A stretch of 64,000 nucleotides of DNA from Nicotiana tabacum (Eukaryota > Streptophyta > Magnoliopsida > Solanales > Solanaceae). This document shows positions 46,461 to 57,321 of the stretch, in pieces. The notes under the pieces are model-generated. The model made no database searches. It was not told the origin of the DNA and saw nothing but the letters and a program-made list of their open reading frames with translations. How positions within the stretch are numbered: the stretch's first letter is position 1; the number at the start of each line of letters is the position of its first letter. A program made the position numbers and the translations under genes. The stretch spans positions 183,117,276 through 183,181,275 of the forward strand of contig NC_134087.1 of NCBI RefSeq assembly GCF_000715075.1, given 5' to 3'.

Positions 46461-47687
46461 TGTGTGTTTTGTATCAAGATGGCTTTGTTGACTTCGAGTT
46501 GCTATGGCTGAGGGATGTGTAGATTCGGTTGTTATTGAGCTATTAATGTTCTGAGTTGATCTATAAGTTACTTTACTGTGTTGCGAGGCATTATGATTTG
46601 TTGGTTATAGGCACACATGGTGCGGTTCCATTGGGGTTTCATAGTGGAAGTCGAGGGGGAAGAGTACTAGGTATTGCTCTATGGATGGCATATCGGTTAT
46701 GTCCCTTCGGGTTGGTGTGATGTTATGTCAATTGCTTCACCGTGATTATGAGGATTTGTTTTGGTTTTGGACAGCAAATTGCGCGTGATTGTCGATTTTG
46801 AGCATAGTGACTTGAGGTGTTTCATGTGGACCAGTGTTTGGATAGGGTCGCGCATTGCAGCGAGGTTATGTGGAGGTATGATCCTTCAGGTTAGATTCGT
46901 GTGTTCTGTTTCTATGATGTGTGACGAGTTCTTAGCATTGTGTGTGGTGGTACTGGTGAGCTGGCGGTACATCTCTTTCATTTGAGTCATTTTAATGATT
47001 TGAGTATGTTCGGATTGTTGCTTTTTGGTGCGCGGGTTGCGCAAGTTATGGCTTTACTCTGTATTGAGGTGTCATGTCGTCAGAGTGGTTGTGCTGGGTT
47101 AGCTGAGATCGTTGGGATCTTTAATGAATACAAGCAGATTCGATTTCAACATGTCGGAAGGATAATATCGAGGTTCGGCTCAAATATTTGCTATGGTCAT
47201 TGCCAAAGGAGAAATGGCTTCGTGAATGGTTGATCTGAGAAAAGGTCATGGCTTACTACGTGTTTCATTTATCATTGGCAGTATATGAAAGTGTTGGAAT
47301 GAGACTTTAGTTGATAAGAGGTTTTCTATCGGTATTCGGTTTTTGTGTTCAGTTACTGTGATTAGAAGTTATCGCTACAAGTGTGGAGTTATGTGTTATA
47401 TCATGTAATTGTACCTAAGGCTGTAGGTATGGATTATTATAGCTTGTTCCGGCTTATTCAGAGTATAGATGTGAGATTCTGATCTTGTGGATGATTTCGG
47501 AAGTGGAAATGTGGTTTAAGATTTATGGGCAAGGTTGGATTGTGAAATTTCAGTTACATTATTTTACCGAGTCTATATGAGATAGGGTGACATGGGGTCA
47601 CCCCCTGGTAGGTGAATGGTAAGGTTATTCAGCGATTGGTGGGCTTTTGGAACAACTCTGGGCACATTTGAGGACGAACGTATGTTT
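46461..47687 (+). other. Interior remainder without recognisable gene
   Basis: Open frames of 74-97 codons (46761-46985, 46940-47233) carry no RT, RNase H or integrase motif. It probably derives from pol beyond recognition. Confidence 0.5.
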
Positions 47688-47700
47688 AAGTGGGGGAGGA
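47688..47700 (+). other. Polypurine tract
   Basis: AAGTGGGGGAGGA directly before TGTAACGACC, preceded by TTGAGGACGAACG. Confidence 0.9.
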
Positions 47701-50605
47701 TGTAACGACCCGACCGGTCGTTTTTAGCTTTTGCACTTTGCTCGCCAGTTCTCGGGCATGACTAGCCCCGTGTGATTTATTATGACTTATGTAAATCGTC
47801 GGTTTTGGTTTTCAGGGTAATCAGAGTGAATTTGGGAGAACAACTCTTAGTTTGAAGCTTGAAATTTGAAAGGTTTGACCAAGATTTGACTTGTTAATAG
47901 ATGACCTCGAAATGAAATTTTTAGGATTTGGTTAGCTCCGTTAGATGATTTGGGACTTAGGAGCGTGGTCGGAATGTGTTTTGGAGGTCTGCGGAAGGTT
48001 TAGGCTTGAATTGGCAAGATTGAGATTTTTGGCGTTTTCCGGTCGATAGGCGAGATTTTGATATAAGGGTCAGAATGGAATTCTGGAAGTTGGAGTAGGT
48101 CCGTTGTGTCATTTTTGATGTGTGTGCAAAATTTCAGGTCATTCGGACGAGGTTTGGTAGGTACGGTCTTGGGATTTTTAGGCTTGAATCCAATGTGATT
48201 TTGATGTTTAGATGTTGTTTTGAGTGTTCTGAAGGTTGGGACAAGTTTGAATGATGTTATGAGATATGTTGGCATGTTTGTTTGAGGTCCCAAGGGCCTC
48301 AGGTGAGTTTCGGGTGGTCAATCGGACCATTTCATGTTGTGATAAATTGCAGAATTACTGCTGTTGGTGTTGCAGGTTTTTGACCTTCGCGTTCGCGATG
48401 TATGTCCTATGTTCGCAAAGGGTTAAGGTGCGAGGTTGTGGAGTTTGCCTTCGCGTTCGTGAAGATAGTTCCGCAATCGCGAAGGTGTGAGGTCTATGGT
48501 CATCGCGCTCACGAGGCTCAGGTCGCATTCGCATAGATGAAGAAGGATAGTTGGGTTCCCAATGCATTTGTTCTACGCGTTCGCGTAGTAGGGGTTGCGA
48601 TTGCAAAGTGTTGAGTGTGTTGTACATCGCATTCGCGAGAGGTTTCTCGCGTTCGCGTAGAAGAAATTCCGATCAGTGAAGCAGTGTGCTTCACGAACGC
48701 AAGGGATATGCCACGTTCGCGATGAAGGAATGTCTGGGCGGATAGTTTATATTTTAAAATTGAGTGTTTAAGTCCAATATCATAAAAGCCATTGGAGAGC
48801 TCAGGAGAAGGAGAAATTTGAGGGGATTTTTAGTGGAGCTATTGGGGTAAGTATTCTTCACTCATATTTGGTTTAATTCCATGATTGAGTCTTGAATTTC
48901 ATCATTTAATTTGAGAAATTAGAGTGGAAATTGGGGAAAATGGAAGAAAAGTTTGATAATTCTTTTGGGGATTTGAATGGGCAATTGAGGTCAAATTTTG
49001 ATGAATTTTATATGGGTAGACTCGTGAGAGGATGAGGATTCTATTGATGTGGTTTTTATCAGATTTCGAGACGTGGGCCCGGAGGCCGAGTTTGAGCAAT
49101 TTCGCGATTTTTGATGTAAATTGGATATTTTCGAGTGGGCTTTGTTCCCTTAGATTATTTTAATGGTTATGTTCTGATTGTGGCTAGATTTGGAGCATTC
49201 GAAGGTCGATGCGTGAGGGCAAAGGCATTGCGGGCTAGAGTTTGGATCGGATCGAGGTGAGTAATGATTGTAAATATTGTCCTGAGAGTATGAAACCCCG
49301 ATTGCACATCGTTGTGCTATATTGAGGTGACACACATGCTAGATGACGAGCGTGGGGTCGTGAATTGTTGGGGATTTTGACTTAGTCCATCCCGAATATC
49401 TGTTTTACTGCGTATTTAATTGAAAACCATTTGCTATCATCATGTTTTGGGCAGAATGCCATATTTGGGCCTCGTGCCAACTATTTGAACCCTTAGGGGA
49501 TTTTTATTGATATTTCCTCACTGTTTTGACTTTATACTTGAACTCAGTCATGTCATATTCTACTCTTTTAAAAACTCAGCCATGTTTACTCTGCTTTAAC
49601 ACTTAAAATGATATTTCAAATGATATTTTGGGCCGAGCATCATGTTTTACTGATTCCCGAGTGGCTTTTGAGATTTTGACTGAGTAAGACCAAGGGCCTA
49701 TGTTGTGAGGAAACACCTGATTATGATTAAGAGGTCGAGGGCCTAAGATTTTTATGCCACGAGGTGGCTTGTTGATATGAGGCCGAGAGCCTAGTGATGA
49801 TTCCACAAGATGACTTGATATTGCGCTTGGGCCATAAGGGGCCCCTCCTGGAGTCTGTACACCCCCAGTGAGCGCGGGTACCCATTGTAATATGAGATAT
49901 AGCCCGAAGGGCTATTGATTGTTCCATGATATTGCCCGAGGGGCGGATTCTATTGACATTGTGCCCGAGGGGCGAATTCTTATGTGTTTATCTATTTTAG
50001 CTGCTTTGCATTTAATTGCTTAACTATTAAAAAGGCATTTCTAATGAAGATTAAACTGAACTAAAGTGGCTTTACATATTTCCACTGTTTCATTATTTTT
50101 ACTGGTTTTTACTGCTTCTTTATAGCCTGTTGACGTGCCTTTACATAATTTCTTATCGCTCGGTCTTCATTTATTATTATTATTTACTGAGTCGGAGTAC
50201 TCACATTACTCCCTGCACCTTGTGTGCAGATTTAGGTATTTCTGAATCCGGTAGAGGGTATTGGTTGATCAGAGGCAGAATTATCGGAGTTTAGCAAGGT
50301 AGCTGCCGACTTTCACAACACTGCTTTTCTCCCTATGGATTTATTAGACTGTATTTCGTACATTTTCTGACTTTCCGTTGTATTTAGACCTTAGTAGATG
50401 CTCGTGACTTGTGACACTCCGATATCGGGTTGTATCTATTTTCGCACATGTTCGATTTTGCTAAATATATACTTGTTGGGTATTTATTCTTATAAATGAC
50501 TTAATTGACTTATTAAATTGTTAAAAATCTAGTTGTGAATTGTGTAGGTTGCCTTGTCTTCACGAGAGGTGTCATCACGACCGGGTCCGATTTGGGGTCG
50601 TGACA
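47701..50605 (+). repeat. 3' LTR of nested gypsy element
   Basis: It starts TGTAACGACCCGACCGGTCG and ends GGGGTCGTGACA. The CpG-word zone at 48375-48725 is well kept (CGCGTTCGCG). Confidence 0.95.
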
Positions 50606-51038
50606 GTTTCTCCTTCCTTCATGGTTAAATTCTCATACTAAGAATATAGTAGTGCTCCTCTTGATCTCTTTACTTGAGGAGTTCCTTCATGGGCCACTTG
50701 TAGAGTGTCCCAGATCTCCTAGCAGTGGTAAAGCTTTAAATTCTGTTGTACTCGTCTGGACCTAATCCACACACAAGCCATTTCTTGGCCTTGGCATTAT
50801 TTTCCCATTTCTTCAAATCTTCAGCAGTACAGTCAGCTCTTGTCCTTGGCACGTCCACTCCTTCAGCATTCTTCATTATAGTAGCTAGGGGACCATCAGT
50901 AACAATGTCCCAAAGTTCATAGTATTCTCCTATGATGTGGTCTCTCATTATGTTCTTCCACCATGAATAGTACTGGCCATTAAAGAGTGGAGGCCTAACA
51001 GTGGATTATCCTTCCTAGTTTCCAGGTGGTGCACTCAT
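50606..51038 (-). pseudogene. Sirevirus gag, N-terminal part
   Basis: The likely start is the ATG at 51038, 41 bp after the PBS, reading MSAPPGN, then a stop. From 50948 it continues MRDHIIGEYYELWDIVTDGP, TRADCTAEDLKKWENNAKAK and WLVCGLGPDEYNRI. It is the gag N-terminal region typical of Solanaceae Sirevirus copies. Two stops fall in the first 30 codons and another after NRI region near 50736. The frame meets the gypsy target duplication at 50606-50610 and resumes at 40581. Confidence 0.85.
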
Positions 51039-51080
51039 CTTGATCTGTTCCTAAGGTGTTAGCCTCTTCAAGGATAACCC

Positions 51081-51092
51081 GCTCTGATACCA
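51081..51092 (-). other. Primer binding site of Sirevirus, tRNA-Met type
   Basis: The minus strand reads TGGTATCAGAGC, two bases from the LTR end. Confidence 0.9.
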
Positions 51093-51094
51093 CT

Positions 51095-52066
51095 TGATGT
51101 TTTATACTTCAATATCACACAAGAGGGGGGTGATTATTGTGGTACCTAATTTTCGCTTAACTTGAATATAGAAGGACCTGGTGCTTCTATGTGTTCCAAC
51201 TACTACTCTTGCGGAATAATAAATACAAAAAATAAAGAATACAGAGATTTTATGTGGAAAATACTTGGCTCAAAAGGTGAAAAAACCACGACCTACCTCC
51301 CAGTAGGATTTTCCCAAATTCTCCACTAAAATCACTGAGCCAAATACTGCATTTACAATAACTCTTTTGTAAACCTAGGATTAACTCTAATCCCGTTGTG
51401 GCACACAACCTCAACTGTTGCGACAACTTCAAGTTAACTCTAACTTGAAAACTCTAAGTACCTAATACAATTGCTTCTATAAAAGCTGAAAGGTACAATG
51501 TAAAATCACCTACTACAATTGAACTAGAATAAAAGATAGACACTTGGAACTGGTTCTTCTATCTGGTTCAAGTAGCTTTAGGATTGCACGTTTGAATCAC
51601 ACATAAATTGCTTGCAAAATTGTCTTGCTATTTTTCTCTCAATTCACGTTTAACTTCTGCTTATGTGCATTACCTGTAAAAGAGAACAACATTGATATTT
51701 AAGGAGTTAGCAATTAGAGATTTACTAGGATACAGATGCTACTCTTCCATGGTGGAAGAGTTCTAGTTGATCTCATACTCTAACTCTTTCCTTTTCCTAA
51801 ACCATGTTCTCTTTGTGTAAGGAGTCTTTATCCTTATACAATATGCAACCTTTTCGATCATGATCAGTAGATATTACTTCTAATAAGTTAGGTTTATCTC
51901 CTTCACATGCATCTCACATATTTGGGTTGATCACAACTTTGCTTCACAAGATAGACCTGGTCCATGTCTGAGTTCCTTTGTTAGTCTTCAAAACTTCACC
52001 TTTACTTGGGCAAAAAAAAAGAGTTCCACTAAACTCACAACACAATGAGTTTAAAACATTTCAACA
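51095..52066 (-). repeat. Sirevirus 5' LTR (~970 bp)
   Basis: In plus orientation it runs TGATGTTTTATAC to TTTCAACA and matches 31845-32781. On the minus strand it starts TGTTGAAATG. Confidence 0.9.
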
Positions 52067-53907
52067 AAGCTTCGGAGTGAAGTGACTGCGGCAAAATTAA
52101 TCGTCAAAAAAACCAAAGAAAGGAAACAACTCAGAGATATACGACAAAAACGACTTTCATTACAACAAATATATTACAAATATTTGTTTTTACAATGGGC
52201 TCTAAGATGCCCTTACAAAAATTGCGAAGCAAAAAATAAGTACAAACCAAATACTACACATCATTTCCTGTGGCATACACGTCTTCATACAAAGAGTCGG
52301 AGGCAATTCTGTTCGTATCATCAAAATTAATATCATCTCCGTCAGGCGTAAGAGGATCGTATCTGTATGCCTTATGAGCTGCACGGGCCTTGGCACGCAC
52401 ATCCCGAAGCTCTGCTTTAGATGCCCTCCCGTCAACATAAAGAGCCTTGTACACATCGAGCTGAGCTTTAGCGTGAACCCACAACTCATACAAATGTCGA
52501 GGCACGACAGGGTCAGCTGAAGCATGACATGTAGAAGGATGTGACCGTCGTCATACGTCCTCCGTTTTCAAAGAAGCCACTTGCTCATTTAACGCGGACA
52601 GTATCGCCTCCAACCCTTGAATACGCTCCTCAAGTCCCACTATCTTAAGCGCAGACGCCTTCATCTCCTTAGTCCACTCCAACCTAAAAACGTGGAGGGC
52701 GTCTTCTAAAATTGCCGCCTCAGAGATGGCAGTCGTACTCTCCCTCTCGGCGTGGGAAAATTTATCAGCATTCACACTCAATTGACCCTTAAGCTCATCG
52801 ATCTTCGCCATCTTCATATCTAGTTCGGCAGTTAAACTGGCCACCTTCGCTTGAAGGTCGGCATTTTCGGCCACTACTCCCCTACTTAGCTCAAGCTCAT
52901 CTTCCCTAGCTTTAAGGGCTTCCTCGACCTCACTACTACGGGAAACGGCCTTCATAAGGTCCTCATCTCGTTCCTTCAACTCCTAGACCTTACGCGCCAA
53001 TTGATCCTCCCTCTACTTGAGCCCTTCACGAAATAGTTGGAATTCGCGATCCTGATTGTAGATGTGACCATCGCACTATGCTTGGTGCGATATTCTTGAT
53101 ACTTGGAAGACATCTTTCCATAGATGGTCATCCTCATCCTTTCTCAATGCTCACGCTTGATCTCTACGACGAGGGTCTAGCATGAAAAGTAAAGTTAAAA
53201 TAAAAAGGATGAGCGAAAAATAGCAACACAGATCCAATAACGAAATGAAAAGAAAGACATTTACCCGCAGAGCCATGCCAGAAATGCTCCGAGACAACTC
53301 CGCATCACTCATCTCTCTAAGTGCCTCGCTCTCAGAGGCAACACACAAAGGAGAAAAAATAGATGCCACTTGATCACAGTTCGACACCAAATCGTAGTTC
53401 CCAAGAACGACTATGTGTCGATCAGAACTCTCCATTCTAACCTCTATGAGAGTGTGACGCTCCAAAAACTTGCGAACATCCCCCAGGTCAACGTCCGATC
53501 CCGAGCCGTCACACTCGGCACGTAAGCCCCCTCCGACAGTAGAGGATGTGCCACCCTTGGAGGAGCGCACAGACCCCCTCCTTGATAAACCCTTTATATT
53601 TGGAGAGACCTCCCCGCCAAGATGGCATCAGCCATAAACTTGGGCACCGGTGCCGTCTCCAATGCACCCATCCCACTCTTACCAGTATACAACGGCCACG
53701 CTCTTCCCGAGCTCTATCCTCCTCTTTTTTGTCAACGAAGATTCGTCCTCATTAGAGGACTCATCCACAAGGTAATGGTCCGGTAAAAAAGAGATCTCAC
53801 CGCTCACAACCATATCTTGAGAGGAGACTCTAGACTGTACCGCCTGAGCATGACCCTATGGGGCAGACTCATCCAAAGTGAATTGCATTCCTGCGGAGGC
53901 AACGGCC
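52067..53907 (-). pseudogene. Tat antisense ORF (coiled-coil protein) with an 88-nt intron
   Basis: Minus-strand coding text runs from the LTR junction at 53907: an acidic N-terminal part (MQFTLDESAP; SSNEDESSLTKKEEDRARGR), then 53151-53570 (DLGDVRKFLERHTLIEVRME, EMSDAELSRSISGMALRV). GTAAATG at 53264 and TTTTCATGCTAG ending at 53177 fit an AT-rich intron; the frame resumes with a basic phrase and a long coiled coil (52551-52979, e.g. ELSRGVVAENADLQAKVASL) and a tail 52254-52505. Several stops lie near 52985-53110. Antisense ORFs between pol and the 3' LTR are known in Tat elements; their role is unknown. The Sirevirus inserted just after its end and another LTR cuts its start. Confidence 0.7.
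53177..53264 (-). other. Putative intron of the antisense ORF
   Basis: On the minus strand it starts GTAAATG after CTGCGG and ends TTTTCATGCTAG. It is 88 nt and T-rich, fitting plant introns, and coding text lies on both sides. Confidence 0.6.
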
Positions 53908-55295
53908 TGTCAAAACATAGTGTTAGAAACTACGCATCTACAAAACTGTACAGAGAACCGGGTTCTCTATGAGTTTCCACTGAAGATTCTGATGAACTAA
54001 ACTATGTAGCGATCTGATCCTATATCAATTTGGTACAGTGCTAACTGTGGAACTAGTATGTAGATGAGACAGAGGATAAGTTCCCACTGCATAGAGAACC
54101 AGATTCTCTAGCAGTTGCTACTGTAAGCAACAGAATGTGCAACCAATCACTGCAGTGAATCAGGTTCTCTAATTGTTACCACAGTAGCTCGGCAGTAAGT
54201 AAAGAACACGGAGGATTTTTACGTGTAAAAATCCCAACTCAAGTGGACAAAAACCACGACCTACACTTGTAGCCATTCAACTTCACTAACTTGTAAACAC
54301 CTATTACAAGTCACTTTGTAATACCTCTATTACAAAGGATTTAACTCAACTAACTTGTGGCACTCTTACCACAAGCCACTTTGTAACTCTCTAGTTACAA
54401 AGACTTTTACTAACTTGTGATACTCTCACCACAAGCCACTTTGTCACTCTCTAATGACAAAGACTTTAATCACTCTAACTTGTAATAACCCTATTACAAG
54501 CCATTTTGTAATACCTCTATTACAAAGGCTTTACAACTCGACTAACTCTAGCCAAGACACAAACTTAGAGGGTTTGTGATTTTGGGTTTCCTAAAACAGC
54601 TTCTAAGAAAGCAAGATAGGATTTACAATTGAAGAATAAATAACAAAGACTCAACAAACCTAAGGACTTAAGATATCTTCAATCTTGAATCTGGTCCTTG
54701 AGGTTGAAGCAGCTTTGTTCTTGAGAGAGAGGTTGTTCTTGCACTTTAGAGAGGAATTTCGTTTGTGATTTTTCATGTCTTGGAGAGGATGTTTTGTGCC
54801 TTGCACCAAGTTTATAATGCAAAATACATCACAATGGTAATGTCAAATCTTGGTTAGTGCATGCCTTTTCCCAAAGGGAAGTGACTGCTCAGCTGTTGCG
54901 TGTACAGTTGCAGGCAATCACTTTCTTTAGTTACTTTCCAACTGTATAGTTGACTTAGACTTTTGTCAGGGGAACACCAAGGTATCAGGTCCCTAATCTG
55001 GTTCCTGTGAATCTAAAGCACATTGCCCAAATTATCTTGAGTCGATTAACTTGAATGATTGTACCAGGCATGCTTCAGGTCCTTTATATGGTTCTCTCAT
55101 GAAGTAAGTTATTTTACCTTCCTTGATTGTATTTATACTTGTGTGACATCACTTATAATGATGTAAGTAAGGTAGGTAAGAAGCCTTCCACAGAAAGTTA
55201 ACTGTTACACTGTTCATGTACAATAGCATGTGCAGGCAGTAACTTTCCTGCTGGAGAGTTGACTTCATATAGTCTCTTCGGGAACTGGTAGGACC
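53908..55295 (-). repeat. Sirevirus-like LTR, second copy type
   Basis: The left end TGTCAAAACATAG starts abruptly inside the antisense ORF. The phrase AAGAACACGGAGGATTTTTACGTG, then CTCAAGTGGACAAAAACCACGACC (54201-54272) is homologous to the Sirevirus LTR (51235-51299), so the orientation is minus. Repeated phrases GTTCTCTA and ACAGTTGCAGGCAATCACTTT recur. The right end is not clear; no PBS or gag follows, so this is a solo or truncated LTR. It contains the hairpin array. Confidence 0.65.
54290..54527 (-). repeat. Array of eight hairpins with covarying stems
   Basis: Inverted repeats lie at 54290-54310, 54314-54337, 54354-54375, 54379-54402, 54414-54435, 54439-54462, 54479-54500 and 54505-54526. 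Stems are 6-10 bp and loops 4-10 nt. They alternate between CTTGT...ACAAG and TTTGT...ACAAA types. Inner stem bases vary in matched fashion: AA/TT, AATA/TATT, GG/CC, AAC/GTT, G/C, CA/TG, AATA/TATT and AATA/TATT. Confidence 0.9.
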
Positions 55296-55630
55296 AGTGA
55301 TAAGTAATTGCGAGTGGGCCTTCACAAATGCGAAGGAAGACAAATTAGGCAATCTTCGCAAATGCGAAGTCAACCAGGACAGTCAACCTTCACAAATGCG
55401 AAGGCCTCTTCGCAAATGCGAAAGTAAGCAGTATAGGCATAGTTCGCAAATGCGAAAATCGAGCATCAGACTTGGGCAATTTTGTAACTTCACATTTTTT
55501 GGCCCCAAACCCTTTAAGAGCCAAACCAACTCATTTGTAAAATATCTTTTGGCATATTTTCAGTTCTAAAGAATAGAGAGAACAAGGTGGGAGCTAGGGT
55601 TTTGCACACACACTTGGATTTTGAAGATTG
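55296..55630 (+). repeat. Gypsy-type LTR fragment with TTCGCAAATGCGAA words
   Basis: Five copies of TTCGCAAATGCGAA or TTCACAAATGCGAA lie between about 55321 and 55460, followed by an AT-rich part and GGAGCTAGGGTTTTGC. The order (CpG words, then AT-rich, then AGGG/GAGAG text) is like the gypsy LTRs elsewhere in the window. It stops at the LINE poly(A) end. Confidence 0.55.
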
Positions 55631-55644
55631 TTTTTTTTGGCAAG

Positions 55645-55892
55645 CGTCTAGGGCTAGTTTTCATTAATAAAAATGAAAAAATACAAATTCAAATTACAGA
55701 ATCCATTGTCAGGAGGCCTTACGCTATGAAAGAAGTAAAATATGACTATTACATTGCTTCTATTTCCAATATTGAGTAGGAAACTCAACATTGATATCAC
55801 AAATGAACTAATATAAACTTTCATAAAATAAAGTAGCCCATGCAATGAATTAATTCATAAGTCAAATTCCAAGTATCGCATATTATAGCCTC
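55645..55892 (-). other. LINE 3' UTR
   Basis: AT-rich, no ORF. It ends TTTTTATTAATGAAAACTAG, then the CTTGCC-A(n) tail; AATGAAAA may act as a polyadenylation signal variant. Confidence 0.6.
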
Positions 55893-57298
55893 TCAAAATG
55901 TAGCCACTGCCCAAATTTTTCTTTTATAGCCGCCTTGTATTTGCCTTTTTGCTTCTAATCCAATTTCTTGTGTGCATCTGCATGTATTGTCTTGTTTTAT
56001 CAATGCAGCAATGCATTTAATCCTATGAACTTTCCCTCTGAGGTTGTCCGCTCCTTTTACTTCCAATGTCCAGTTGTCCATGTCTGCTTTGGGTTTCAAA
56101 TGCATCAAGGCCCAGCTAGTTAATGCATTCATTTGGTTGCATTCGTAGCCACTTTCATGTTCAAATATTGTCCAGTTCTTTCGATTGCACCAATAACCCA
56201 GTTGTTAGTGTATCAACCACTTGTTGACGAAGCTTTTAATCCCGATCCCCCGTATGATCCTGCCAACTGGCACATGCTGAAAGACGTGCATGTCTACATT
56301 GTTGACCACCTTTATTGGCATTTGTATCCATGCTTGTTTGCTTTTTGCTCCTTTCGAGTATATTTGGTCGTTCCTAGCTGTATCCTTTTCCCAAGCATAT
56401 TCAAATTCTAATTCCCATGCATATCTGCTCCATTCACATGAAAAACTTCATGTTAACAGCATAATTAATGTTATGTTGTACGAAATGTGACTCTTTTGTC
56501 CTACATATTTATCCCAGTATATGCAGTTGTCCCACTTGTATTTCCATAAGTGTTTTTGTTCCTGCTTCTCAATGTCTGTTGTTATTTGGATCCTTTCCTT
56601 TATGTGTAGGGTGTTACTCTCCACTTGCTTAACACATATGTCCAGCAATTGCATTGCTTTTGTCTTCAGTTGCGCATGATCTTGAAGTATCCTGTGACCT
56701 TGCCATGTGAGGGTGTCATATGTATAGCTTGCTATCTTGTGTTGTTGGTGCAGCTCTATATTTGAGTTGTTGACCTCCTGTTGCACTGCATGTCCAAAGT
56801 CGTCCAATGCTACTGATGTATCTTGCCAAATTATCTTGCATTTGTTTAATCTGCACAACAGAATACTCTTCTTCTCCTCTGTGTATATGCCTATCTGTGA
56901 CTTCCTTTCATTAGGTTGAGTGTTGGCACTGATACCACCATCTGAAATTCTATCATAGAATAGGACATAGTCACTAGAAAATCTCCCCTCACTGCATTCA
57001 AAATTTGCTTATACCAAAGTTCTTTATTGCAGCAAATATGGGCATTAACAATTGTACATGTCCTGATTGCTTTGCCTATGTCTACCCAATGGATTGAGTA
57101 CAATGTACTAATACCACCAATTGAAGGATCCACAATAGGAAAGGCGTAGTTACAGTAATCATCCCTGCATAAAAGAAGCAATAGTTAGCATAAAAAAATA
57201 TCAAGTTCTCCTTCGCAATGACTTTGACCCTGAAGGTTGTGTGACATATTCCCCCGAAACATTTCTCCTGGTCCTTCCTTCCTTGATCCCTTACTCAT
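55893..57298 (-). pseudogene. Unrecognised third ORF of the LINE (~425 codons), decayed, possibly spliced
   Basis: A frame from about 57164 reads RDDYCNYAFPIVDPSIGGIS, WVDIGKAIRTC and CCNKELWYK (to about 57010), then text continues in another phase with SSDYVLFYDRISDGGIS, NERKSQIGIYTEEKKSILL, NKCKIIWQDTSVALDDFG and so on to a TAA at 55893-55895. Over about 1.1 kb this second phase has only two inner stops (TGA 56448-56450 and TAA near 56208). It is rich in Trp, Cys, Lys and Gln. I recognise no domain. Upstream, ATGA at 57298-57295 is followed at once by GTAAGG; a TGCTAAC branch-like word (57190-57184) and TTTTATGCAG ending at 57165 precede the frame; removing that 130-nt segment would put the ATG in frame. 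It could be a LINE-encoded third protein or a captured host gene piece. Confidence 0.55.
57165..57294 (-). other. Putative intron before the third LINE ORF
   Basis: Minus strand GTAAGG...TGCTAACTATTGCTTC...TTTTATGCAG; 130 nt with the branch-like A about 20 nt before the acceptor. The 5' half is not AT-rich, which weakens the case. Confidence 0.35.
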
Positions 57299-57321
57299 TC
57301 TTCTGTTACTCAGATACTCCC

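Larger units (their letters stand above)
40582..50605 (+). mobile_element. Ty3/gypsy element nested in the Sirevirus gag, nearly non-coding, TSD GTTTC
   Basis: LTRs at 40582-43507 (2926 bp) and 47701-50605 (2905 bp) both start TGTAACGA. The left ends CGTAACA and the right CGTGACA. A tRNA-Met PBS follows the left LTR and the PPT AAGTGGGGGAGGA precedes the right one. GTTTC flanks both sides (40577-40581 and 50606-50610), a perfect 5-bp target duplication, and the Sirevirus gag reads across the joined flanks. The 4.2-kb interior keeps only a decayed protease/RT-start segment. Tekay/Del-like by this segment. It is the youngest layer of the central nest by position. Confidence 0.95.
31843..52066 (-). 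mobile_element. Sirevirus-type Ty1/copia retrotransposon, interrupted
   Basis: Minus-strand order from right to left: LTR (51095-52066), tRNA-Met PBS, gag, protease, integrase, RT/RNase H, an envelope-like ORF, and LTR (31845-32781). The extra ORF after RNase H and the gag/pol wording are typical of Sireviruses. AAGCT occurs beside both outer ends (31838-31842 and 52067-52071), fitting a 5-bp target duplication, though two bases at the left end make the limit uncertain. A gypsy element (40582-50605) splits gag. Without it the element is about 10.2 kb. The LTRs differ at roughly a tenth of positions, with about 36 bp missing from the left one, so the insertion is old. An 0.89-kb foreign block lies between the envelope-like ORF and the 3' LTR. 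Confidence 0.85.
19440..53907 (+). mobile_element. Tat-type Ty3/gypsy retrotransposon, host of nested insertions, 3' LTR not seen
   Basis: Plus-strand parts appear in Tat order: LTR tail with TATA box, PBS, gag, protease, RT, first RNase H, a second RNase H, integrase zinc finger, 3' non-coding DNA with CGGGTTTTGTCCCAG, a tandem repeat, then an opposite-strand coiled-coil ORF with an intron. A second RNase H and an antisense ORF between pol and the 3' LTR are known for Tat-lineage elements such as Grande. A 5'-truncated Tekay element (24517-31027) and a Sirevirus (about 31843-52066) split it. The integrase core is missing. The 5' LTR start is not clear because the LINE relic and its possible leader adjoin it. 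Linking the blocks into one element is inference from order, strand and family. Confidence 0.65.

Noticed and set aside
54290..54527. CRISPR-like array
   Set aside because: Units are imperfect palindromes in a plant LTR with no unique spacers of constant length.
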